Positions 20,914 through 30,540 of a stretch of DNA of 64,000 nucleotides are shown here, piece after piece. The stretch covers positions 10,791,047-10,855,046 of the forward strand of contig NC_047066.1 of NCBI RefSeq assembly GCF_902459465.1, written 5' to 3'. The notes beneath the pieces are model-generated. The model saw nothing but the letters and a program-made list of their open reading frames with translations, was not told the DNA's origin and made no database searches. The stretch's first letter is position 1, and every line of letters begins with the position of its first letter. The stretch comes from Asterias rubens (lineage: Eukaryota; Echinodermata; Asteroidea; Forcipulatida; Asteriidae). A program made the translations under genes and the position numbers.

Positions 20914-23250
20914 ATGGCGTCGGTAATTATTCCGGGGCATTTTATGCTCCCACTTCCCATCAATAAAGACATCAACATCGACAAAGCAGCTGTAGAGACG
21001 AAGATCAGAGTCCTCAGTCAATTCCAGAAAGTCAGAGTTGGCCGCCCCGAGGAGCTAGCCATCCTCAACCTACAGGGTATTCTAACCACAAGGCTTCGAC
21101 GCTACGAGGATTCTCTAGTGTACTTTCACCAGGTTCTCAACAAAGACCCAGAGAATCTCAACGCCTTGGCTAATCTACAGTACGTGTTGGAGAAGCTTTT
21201 CCGATTGTCCGAGGCACAGGATTCCAAGGATGAGTGGACTCGACTTATTCACTCCAAAGATCCTGAGGCCCTTAACTGCCTGAAAGCCCGATGTTTGGCT
21301 GAACATGCGTATGCTTATGCCTTCGATGTCCACAGCGATACCAAGGGCGCGAAAAGGTACAAACAATCAAACAAACTTTACCGCGAGGCACTGACGCTGG
21401 CCGGTGATGATGTGAAGCCAGCAGAGTATCATGACTGGATTTTCAATATGGCGATTGCTCAGCATACACTTTTTGATCGGCTGTGGTATGAAAACGACCC
21501 TGAGGCAGGTGGGTACATTGATGATGCCGTAAAATCTTTCTTCAAAATAACTCGGATGATTCCAGAAGACCCAGAACTTCAATGGGACAGTTGGCGTCAT
21601 TTAGCAGCCATTTTTAGGGCATTGAAAATCAGAAAAATTTCCAAAACACAGATACCTCCAAGCCTTGAGGAGTTTCAGGAGAACCCAGAGAAATGTATGC
21701 AGAAGGCAATGGAGATCACACCCAATAACCCAAGACTACTTGCCCGCTACGCTAACTTCCTGTACTCACTAAATAGGGAAATTCAGAAGCCACTTGAGTT
21801 GTTGGAGCAGTCTATAAATTTAGATAGTACAGAGTTTAACTTTTATGCATTTACTACACGGGCCATGATCAGTAAAAAATTCTACAAGCATCGTATGTCA
21901 CAGCAGAAGCCTAAGACGCAAGACAGTGCAGAGTTGGCCTTCTTGAGGAACACCCTCCAAGTTGCTAAAAGTGACTTAAAGAAAGCAATGTCCATGCATG
22001 TCACTCCTTGGGACTTGATGCATCTCGGAGAAGTATACTACCTCCTTGCACGGAACCACACCCAACAGGACAATGAGATTAGAAACCTAGTTGAGAAGGC
22101 TCTCCTGCAGTTGACAAGGGCATCAGATTGTCAAGATGGATATATGCAAAAGGAACTGTACAGTATCAGAGGTCGCTGTCTTTTTGACATTGGTGAGAAA
22201 CGCTCTGCGATAGCTTGCTTCAAACAAGCGATTGACTGTGAACCTTCAAACAGCAAATACACTGGCAATTTCAATGAGCTGTTTGATGTATACCTGAATA
22301 TGCTACAGGATGAAGAGCTTGATGATCGTTCTATTATTGCGGAGACAGCCTTTTTCTTGAAAGAAGCTCTTGTCAAATACGGGCGCAATAATATGGGCAG
22401 GTTCTGCATTGGAAAGCTGGGGCAACATCACAAAAGAGAGCTTTTTTTAATTGAAGAGTACTGCACGAAGTACAAGAATGAATACAATGATGTTTTTCGT
22501 TTACTTCAGGCAAGGACTGTATCTGGAACGACTGTATCTACTGACACAAGAAAAGAGAGCAAACTCCACCAGGCTTGGGTCAGGACACTTCCATCTTCCA
22601 GAGCATGGCGTGTCGAGCAAGCGGAAGCGTCTGCTGCTGGCATTGCTGCTGATGGTGCTGCTGCCACAACTGCTGCAGCTGCTGCTGAAGGTGGTGCTGT
22701 TAGTGTCCCTGCTGGTGCAGAGGACACCGGGTCAGAGAAAGAAGTGAAGTCTCTCGAAAGCAAGGTAGCACGCATGAGCTTCGAAGAGCAACCACAAGAG
22801 CAAAAACAGCCCATCAGGAAGGCACCAGACGAGGCAAGAATCCAACAGTTTGAAAACGACTTCTGCGTGATATACCCGGAAAACCAAAAAGAATGGGTAT
22901 TTTACGATCTATTAAACGAACTGGAAGCTGTAAGAAAATTGAAAGGTTATATTCAAGACAGGAATTCTGTTCCCGGAACATTTAAGATCTCTAATGAAAT
23001 CGAAATGATGACTAAATGTGCCAGCATATTGTTGGTCATCAACAAGGACTTTCAAAAGGAGTGTAAGCACTCAATGATTTACGCACTGGAGATGAGAAAG
23101 GACCGGGAGAATCCTCGATACATAATACCGATCCTACGAGATAACTCTAAGGTTCCGGTTGAGGTTAATATCTTCAACACATTCGACGCGATCGGTGCAG
23201 TTGACTGGGATAAACTGGCAAATGCCATCGAACAGCAGGTTTACGCATGA
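20914..23250 (+). CDS. TTC22-like TPR protein with diverged TIR domain (778 aa)
   Basis: One uninterrupted coding exon. The first usable ATG is at 20914, 18 bases after an acceptor ending TTTCATCGGCAG at 20895; in-frame codons just upstream are not ATG. Residues about 1-540 are the TPR body, with VGRPEELAILNLQG, KDPENLNALANLQYVLE, RCLAEHAYAYA and PNNPRLLARYANFLYSLNR aligned to its two sister genes. Residues about 570-605 are an Ala-rich linker coded by GCT/CTG-type triplets, replacing the Ser/Gly repeats of the sisters. Residues about 646-770 are a TIR-like domain: box 1 NDFCVIYPENQKEWV, a weak box 2 (YIQDRNSVPG), then CASILLVINKDF and RYIIPILRDN. It is the most diverged of the three and probably the older branch. 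Polyadenylation signals follow at 23283 and 23301. An innate-signalling role is inference. Confidence 0.86.
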   Translation: MASVIIPGHFMLPLPINKDINIDKAAVETKIRVLSQFQKVRVGRPEELAILNLQGILTTRLRRYEDSLVYFHQVLNKDPENLNALANLQYVLEKLFRLSEAQDSKDEWTRLIHSKDPEALNCLKARCLAEHAYAYAFDVHSDTKGAKRYKQSNKLYREALTLAGDDVKPAEYHDWIFNMAIAQHTLFDRLWYENDPEAGGYIDDAVKSFFKITRMIPEDPELQWDSWRHLAAIFRALKIRKISKTQIPPSLEEFQENPEKCMQKAMEITPNNPRLLARYANFLYSLNREIQKPLELLEQSINLDSTEFNFYAFTTRAMISKKFYKHRMSQQKPKTQDSAELAFLRNTLQVAKSDLKKAMSMHVTPWDLMHLGEVYYLLARNHTQQDNEIRNLVEKALLQLTRASDCQDGYMQKELYSIRGRCLFDIGEKRSAIACFKQAIDCEPSNSKYTGNFNELFDVYLNMLQDEELDDRSIIAETAFFLKEALVKYGRNNMGRFCIGKLGQHHKRELFLIEEYCTKYKNEYNDVFRLLQARTVSGTTVSTDTRKESKLHQAWVRTLPSSRAWRVEQAEASAAGIAADGAAATTAAAAAEGGAVSVPAGAEDTGSEKEVKSLESKVARMSFEEQPQEQKQPIRKAPDEARIQQFENDFCVIYPENQKEWVFYDLLNELEAVRKLKGYIQDRNSVPGTFKISNEIEMMTKCASILLVINKDFQKECKHSMIYALEMRKDRENPRYIIPILRDNSKVPVEVNIFNTFDAIGAVDWDKLANAIEQQVYA

Positions 23251-23282
23251 AACAGACGCACAGAGTAATTATAGATGACCAA

Positions 23283-23306
23283 AATAAAATGACTTTCTGG
23301 AATAAA
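23283..23306 (+). terminator. Two AATAAA polyadenylation signals
   Basis: AATAAA at 23283-23288 and 23301-23306, 33 and 51 bases after the stop codon of the 778-aa gene. This would give a very short 3' UTR. Confidence 0.6.
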
Positions 23307-24032
23307 GTTGAACAGGTGGACTATAGATAATCTTGGATTTGATATGATTGACTTGTTGTCCTTGAACATAGGAGGGAGATGTTGTCCTGGATTTGGCGCT
23401 TTGACCGATAAAAAACGCTTGTGGTGAAATGAGTTTGGTTGGAAATATGTTTTAAAAGTAGAATATATTGATCGACACCATTATGCCTCATCATAGTGTG
23501 GTTTTCCTTTTAAGTTCTAAACTAACAAGGTCCGCAATTTATTTAACAACAAATTGGATCCCACAAAATTGCAAAGTAAGAGGAAAGTCACAGGAACTCT
23601 AGGCATGTTTGGTGTGGATCGTTATTTTGTATATTCCCTTTCCAACACGATTGGTATCTCAAAGTAATGGTTAGCATAACAACGTACTTTGTATAAAACA
23701 AGCAAAGGAGAGGTGTTGATGGTATTTACATGTATGAGAATTAGCTCTCTCTGAAATACGGAAAATTTTGAGAATGAGGAAACTTCTCACTTAACAAAAT
23801 ACTTCAGGCCTGATGCATTTTAAGGTATCTAAAAGCACACAGGCCTGATGCATTTTAAGGTATCTAAAAGCACACAAATAATAATTGTGCAACAAGGGTG
23901 TTTTCTGTCATTCTTGCAACTTCGATGACCAATTTAGTCAACATTTTCAAAGATTTGTTATTTATGAATAATACAAATTAGTGAGAATACTGCTCTTTGA
24001 CAAGGAATAATAAAGGTGTCCAATTCGTTTAA
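23307..24032. repeat. Two decayed MITE remnants
   Basis: At 23425-23590 there is one arm of the palindromic element seen complete at 35870-36253 (shared TGTGGTTTTCCTTTTA and ACTAACA). At about 23730-24010 there is an old family-A TTAA-MITE relic with GCAACTTCGATGACCAATT and a direct 36-bp duplication of GGCCTGATGCATTTTAAGG-containing sequence (about 23806-23876). Confidence 0.5.
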
Positions 24033-24200
24033 AGACGCTGTACACTATTGGTATTGGTAACTTGGTGTCTCTCAACATATGCCTATAAAATAACAAACCT
24101 GTGAAAATTTGAGTTCAATTGGTCGTCGAAGTTGCAAGATAATAATGAAAGAAAACCAAGCTTACACTGTTCCGTGCTTTACCAAAAGTGTGCAGTGCCT
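24033..24200. repeat. TTAA-flanked MITE, family A, short variant
   Basis: TTAA then AGACGCTGTACACTATTGG on the left; AAGTGTGCAGTGCCT then TGAA on the right. It keeps CAAACCTGTGAAAATTTGAG from the family core but lacks the central hairpin. A second short variant at about 56425-56607 shares the downstream flank as well. Confidence 0.7.
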
Positions 24201-24906
24201 TGAAATAAAACTGTTTGTAAATTAAATGTTTGGGAAAACATAAACTGCAGAACTTATGTTGTGTTATGTTGTAAGCTAAGGTAACAAAACCGATATATTA
24301 TTTTTCCAAGCAAAAACTCTGTTACTCAATGTACCCAGACCCAAATGTTGCCCCAAACCTGTATGTACAATACATGTATAACCCGGTTTGTGTTCGTGAG
24401 TGTGGCTGGGGCGTTATACATTTTTTATATCGGGCTATTATACGTAATAATCACCACTGGTGAGTATGTTAGTTCCGTTATTTTATTTCTAGAAATTTGA
24501 AACTGTGTCCTTGCTATGTTTTAGTCTGTGTCGATTTGACAGCTATTCGTTGGTTGGAAGAGCATATTTTTTTTATATTCAAACACCGTGTTCTCAAAGA
24601 ACAAACCTTTCACCGGAAGTGTGATCCTTTACGGACCGATATCAGTGACAATTTCTAATTGAAAAACTGAAAGAAGAAAAACAATTAGTATAATAATAAT
24701 GTAGGATACCAAATGTGCCCTCAGCATTCAGGTGCAATTTTCTATACACATTTTCTTGCACACTTTATAGAGCCCAGATTGATTAGGCCTATTAAGGTTT
24801 GTACATTTGATGCTCCTGTTTTATCGCTGTACGTAGCTTTAGCAAAGCTTTATCGCTGTACGTGTGTACCTTAGAACAAAACAAAGGTCCACACGTAGGG
24901 ACTTAA

Positions 24907-25354
24907 AGACACTGGACACTATTGATAATTGTCAAAGACCAGTCTTCTCACTTCTCACTGGTGTATATCAACATATGAATAAAATAACAAACCTGTGGAA
25001 ATATGAGATTAATCGGTCGTTGAAGTTGCGAGATAACAATGACAGAAAAACACCCTTGTCACACGAAGTTGTGTGCGTTTATGGTTGACTTCGAGACCTC
25101 GCTATCTAATTCTGAGGTCTCGAAATCAAATTCGTGGAAAATTACTTCTTTCTCGAAAACTACGTCACTTCAGAGGGAGCCGTTTCTCAAGATGTTTTAT
25201 ACTATCAACCTCTCCCCATTACTCGTGAGAAAGTGAGGAAAATAAATGAGAATCCCTGGGATTATATAAAAAAAAAAAAAAAAAAAAAAATAAAAAAAAT
25301 TAAGGTTTTATGCTAATAATTGTTTTGAGTAGTTACCAATAGTGTCCACTGCCT
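24907..25354. repeat. TTAA-flanked MITE, family A
   Basis: Starts AGACACTGGACACTATTG after TTAA (24903-24906) and ends AATAGTGTCCACTGCCT before TTAA (25355-25358). It has the internal hairpin GAGACCTC...GAGGTCTCGAAATC and the core AACAAACCTGTGGAAATATG. An A-rich run occupies about 25266-25300. Confidence 0.85.
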
Positions 25355-25907
25355 TTAAACCACTATGTGGACTTCGACACGTCCACACAGTGTTTTATGT
25401 GTTTCCTTTTTGTACAGAACAAGGAATGTTCACAAAGTGCCTGCAACAAAGAGCTGTTTGCTTCACATTTCTGTGTTCTTTGAAAATAATTATTGCTTTG
25501 CCTGTAAATGTGCTACTCGTAACTATTATCGTGTAAGAAGTAAACTATAGTTACAGGAGATTTATTGCATGGAGTATGCGTTGATTTTTATATTAATTTT
25601 TGCTTCAACGAACACATTCCCAATTTGATAGACTGATTAATACCTGTAAGTAAGTAGGGAAGCAATGAACTTTTAATTACAATTAATTTGATTTAATTAC
25701 CATTACCTTTGAGTGAGATAAGGGGGCTTTGAAGATAATGGTTTTAATCAAAAGGAAAATTAACATTGCATAAGGTTTACATTCCACTGTTTGAACTATT
25801 TTCTTTAATATTATTTGTTGTTTTTTTCGAAATTTTTCAACGAATTATTCGTTTTAAAAATGTCAATTTCCCTTATGCGCCACCCAAAAAGTAGTAAGTA
25901 GGTAGAT

Positions 25908-27225
25908 ATAGGTTTTCCCGGCCAATATCAGCAAAAAATCATTCAATTTCATTGACATGCATTCAAATTCACGCATTTTTAGGACACACCGAAGCGAACG
26001 TGATTTTGCTGCGAGTTTGAGTTTTCTTTTGCATTTATGTGCAACGAATTTCAACTTCTTTGCATTCAAATTAAAGATGAGTTATGGCTTTATGAGTAAA
26101 CTGGAAATTAAAGCTGCTTTTCGAACACACAAGTTGTCCTTTGTAAGAGGTGTTTCCATGTACTTTTTATTATATTTACATCATTTGTATTTCTTAATTG
26201 AAATAATTGTTGCTTTTGCTTTGTTACCCTTAAAGTTAAAGCCTATATCCGATAACTTTGAAATACAAACTAAATCTTTTGCTTTTAGCCTTGACATTTT
26301 GTTCCACTGGTATTTATGTTGTTGTCTTTGTTTCTGCTAATGTCGGAACATGTAAAATTAGAAAACTAACAAGTTTTGTTAAAGCCATTGGACCCTTTCG
26401 GTACAGAAAAAAACAAAAGTTCACAGATTTACAAATAACTTACAGGGTTTACAGAAGGTAGTGGTGAAATACTTCTCTTGAAATATTATTCCATGAAATG
26501 CTTTACTTTTTGAGAAAACAGTAAAACAATATCAATCCTCGTTAACGAGAATTACAGATTTATTTTAAACACATGTCATGACACGGCGAAACGCACGGAT
26601 ACAAGGGTGGGTTTTCCCGTTATTTCTCCCGACTCCGATGACCGATTAAGCCCAAATTTTCACAGGTTTGTTATTTTATATATGATTTGTAATACACGAA
26701 GTGTGGGCCTTGGACAATACTGTTTACCGAAAGGGTCCAATGGCTTTAAGGAAACAAAAAGCTTAGAATTATATTAGGGGGTTCTTAATGTTGTCTTGCT
26801 CTGTACCGACCACGGGCAGCCATTTTTCATTCAAAACCGTTGGGGTTAAACGTCAAACCAGTGTAGAAATGAGTTTTCCCTGAAAGTATCTGCCTTTATA
26901 GTAGGCAGCAACGAAAGAGTATAAGCACATAACATATAATTTGAATTTGAATGCAAACATTTGAAAATGTTTTGCCCATTAATGAAATTGAATGGTTGAC
27001 CAGCTCTTGCTGCTGGCTTTAACGAAATTGAATGAGTCTTGCGGCCCAACGAAATTGAGTGATTTTATTTGACCAGTGAATGCTTAACTGTTGAAATTTA
27101 ATAACTCTTTTTGACTCTTGAATGCTGATTCAAAGTGCATTCATTTTCAAAACGAAATTGAATGAGCCAGGAGTTAAAATGAATGGATTTTTATTGAAAT
27201 TTACTGGGAAAACCTATAATATGAA
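25908..27225. mobile_element. Possible 1.3-kb element with ATAGGTTTTCCC inverted ends and a nested MITE
   Basis: ATAGGTTTTCCCGGCCAAT at 25908 is mirrored by a GGGAAAACCTAT end at about 27222. Both sides carry repeats of ATTCAATTTC/GAAATTGAATGA near the ends. No target duplication was found. The family-B MITE at 26383-26745 is inserted inside. Confidence 0.45.
26383..26745. repeat. TTAA-flanked MITE, family B
   Basis: TTAA then AGCCATTGGACCCTTTCGG on the left; CCGAAAGGGTCCAATGGCT then TTAA on the right. The interior has CCCGACTCCGATGACCGATT and the shared core TTTTCACAGGTTTGTTATTT. A sister copy lies at 35500-35839. Confidence 0.88.
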
Positions 27226-29746
27226 TAAATATAATGTAATAAAACGAGCAAACTAAAGCAATATTATTACTATATATATAAAGTTTTTCTAGTACAAATA
27301 AAACCAGAAAAACCACCCGAACTCTGAGTATACAATAATATGAATTCATAGATATAAAATTTGCATCCGGGATAAAGTATATTAAATTTTGGTTTTACCC
27401 TTGCACAAAGTGTGTCGGCACTTTATTTTCGGTACTTCCAGACTCAGGCGCGAAAAATATTCACAGAAAGACCGATAAGCGATTGGCCTGGCTTTACTAA
27501 GCAGATAACTGTTCACTGTAATAGCAGAAACATGATTTACTTTAGCAAAATGTATAATCTGGTAAAAAGGTGCATTTACCTCACTTATCTGTTTACAAAC
27601 TGCATGTATTTGAAAGCAGTGATTATGAAAATACAGATTCTGCCTATAAGGGCGCTGTACAACGAGGCATTGTTACAACAATTAACGTAGATTCAAACAA
27701 GCGAGTCTGGTCTGACAATGGGCACTACGACAGTAGAAACCGTACATACTTACACGCGTCGAGACTGGTCCCTCCAGAACAGGTATTGGTTGTAAAGAAC
27801 CAATGATATCATCGGATACAACATGTATATACATACATACATACAACTCAATATTTATAAAGCGCCTTTACATCACGATCAAAGCGCTGAAAAGAGAAAG
27901 ACCAATGGAACTATAAATACAACAAAATAATTACATCTGATACAAGTGCGTTTTGATAGATTTTTTTAATAATGGTAAAGGGTTACAATTTCTGATGCGT
28001 ATACTGAGAGGTTGTTCCATATTCCTCGAGCAATAAAGGAGAAAGTCCGGTTGTGTGCAGATGAGAGTGTTCTTAGGGTTTTCGGTTAGGCGCGTGTTGT
28101 CAGAAGCTGATCGCAAGCTTGAGCGTGGCAGTTGGTAGAGAGCAAGGCGAGATGACAAGTAGCCCAGTGCTATTCCTTAGAGACATTTAAACATCCATTA
28201 TGTAAACGGGTATTATGTAGAATTTGACTGCAAAATAAATGCATGATCATGTTCAACGGCGATACATTCCCGTCCCGTACCACCTCATGACCATCAGAGC
28301 ATTGACGCAGGCTCGAGGCCACTCTCTTTTCATTCACGAGCCTCGAAGTGTGACGTCAGATGTTCTGGTTTACACGCTTCATGAACTTGGTATTATACGT
28401 ACTGGGTGAACGTGTTGCACACATTGCATTGAGAGACTTTGACAAGTTGTGCAGTTGATACGAAAATAGCTCATGATGTAATCATAAATTCCCACTCTAA
28501 CACTTTTAATTTTTGGATATTGCGGTTCTACTTCCGGAAAAACCAGTCGGTTCGTTGTGTGTATTACAGCAGGATAGTGCCAAATTGGTGAGGCTAGTCC
28601 CCATAAGCAGTTGATTTTTGAGAAGATTGGACAGTCAGGAGGACAGTGGTTGGATATTCTACACGCAGAGGCAAGTGTGTTCTGCTAGGTAAAAATGTTC
28701 ACAATCTCGTTGTTTGTTTAGTGTTGTAATTGTTTGGGACCACTAGCGCTACACTACGGCCCATTTGGCCTAAATTAAATTTTAAATCCATTGAGTTTGT
28801 GTCATCTCATAACAGTCGATACTCGATCTATAGTTTCAATTTTGTGGTTTATGGGTTGTGGTGTAGTTTGGGATGTACAGTGAAAATGAAGATGCACAAC
28901 CAAGTTCAGGCTCACGATTACCTAGATAACAAGTAAACAGGATTAATTGCAATTATTATTAACGAATAAAGTGTGAAATTGGCAAAATTAAGTTCATGTC
29001 TTTGAGTGTTGCTGCTTGAAGACATATTTTAATAGAACAAGAAAAATCAATCTGCTTAATAAATAAATAATTGAACGTATTTTTGACCGCATGAGGGCGC
29101 CTTTCAACGGTGAATTGCTTCGCAACACAGTTTATCTTTTATTTGACCACATGTCTATGTATTTTTCTTTTACCAATGGCTAAAAAGAACCAATAATAAA
29201 AACAATGACAAATACAGTCTTTTAATTTTCATGTTCCAATAAATAGAAATTTGTGACATTTCGGAAACTTTATTACAAACTATTATGTTCGAACTTGGTG
29301 TCGTCACTGGAACCTTACATCAGTATCTAGCTGTTCCAGGTGAGACTATTAATTGTAAAAGAAACATTTGAAGGAATTTCATGGCGATTTGGTGAAATAT
29401 CAATGTGTAGTTTAGATAATGTTACTCCTTTTCCCTTGGCAGGCCAAGGATTTTTTTAATGTCGTCGTCACAGTGCCTAATATGGATCGATATTTTGTCT
29501 GGGAAATTTTAATGTCTTTTTAAAAAGTGTCTTCAACGGTGTCCTAAGAATTTTTTTTTTTTTTAATTAATGCTTGGTGACATAAACATATTTGTTAATT
29601 TTAAAAATTGTTTGATCATTTTCGGGGGAAAAAAGAACACTAAAATGTACTCACTTCACAATTGATTTTGTTTGATATTTGTATCGAGTAGATTTTGAAT
29701 AAAAAGAAAACTAGTCGTTGAAAGTTTCATGAAAATCGGCTGTACC
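27226..29746. other. Intergenic; LINE-like tail, possible upstream exon region
   Basis: No coding frame recognised. At 27848-27880 a TATTTATAAAGCGCC stretch resembles an inverted LINE/SINE tail. A sequence reading TCTGCTAG followed by GTAAAAATG at about 28681-28695 could be a splice donor for a non-coding first exon of the gene at 30541, but this is only a possibility. Confidence 0.35.
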
Positions 29747-29750
29747 TTAA

Positions 29751-30111
29751 AGACAGTGGACACTATTGGTAATTGTCAAAGACCAGTCTTGTCACTTGGT
29801 GTATCTCAACATAATATGCATAAAATAACAAACCTGTGAAAATTTGAGCTCAATCGGTCATCAAAGTTGCAAGATAATAATGAAAGAAGAAACACCCTTG
29901 TCACACGAAGTTGTGTGCGTTAGATGGTTGATTTCGAGACCTCAAGTTATGAGGTCTCGAAATCAAATTCGTGGAAAATTACTTCTTTCTCGAAAACTAT
30001 GGCACTTTTCTCACAATGTTGTATACCATCCACCTCTCCCACTTACTCGTCACCAAGAAAGGTTTTATGCTAATAATTATTTTGAGTAATTACCAATAGT
30101 GTCCACTGCCT
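29751..30111. repeat. TTAA-flanked MITE, family A, well preserved
   Basis: TTAA at 29747-29750 and 30112-30115. The ends are AGACAGTGGACACTATTGG and CCAATAGTGTCCACTGCCT, an inverted repeat of about 25 bp. The internal hairpin is GATTTCGAGACCTCA...TGAGGTCTCGAAATC. It lies about 430 bp upstream of the third TPR-TIR start codon. Confidence 0.9.
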
Positions 30112-30540
30112 TTAAAACCGATATCTTGTTTTTCTTAATAATAACAAATAAAACTATTATTTACTTTGATCTTGCAAGACCAAACATCGATGTTTGAAAA
30201 CTCTAATTATTTTCCCCTTACAAGCTGCATTAATTTACTGTTTGTTATGTCAGGTACATGATGTGATGCACTTTGGATCACATCAAGTGTGGATACTGGT
30301 CTTCGACAATACAAATCTTGAACATGTTGCGTCGGAAAAGAATACATGTTGCTTCAGCAAGCAATATAGTAATTGTTTCTCCTTCACTTACATACCCACC
30401 CCCCCCCTTTTAACAACATACTTATTTTTTCGTGTGACAAACTAAACCTTAGGGTCTAATCGTTTATTTCTATTTGTTGTCTATCCAGACTTGTGTGCCC
30501 GTATTCAATCCATCTTGAATCTTGTCATCTCGACCAAATC

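Noticed and set aside
25957-26340. 127-codon frame rich in Phe and Leu
   Set aside because: It lies inside an inverted-repeat element with AT-rich composition; the hydrophobic character follows from T-rich codons.
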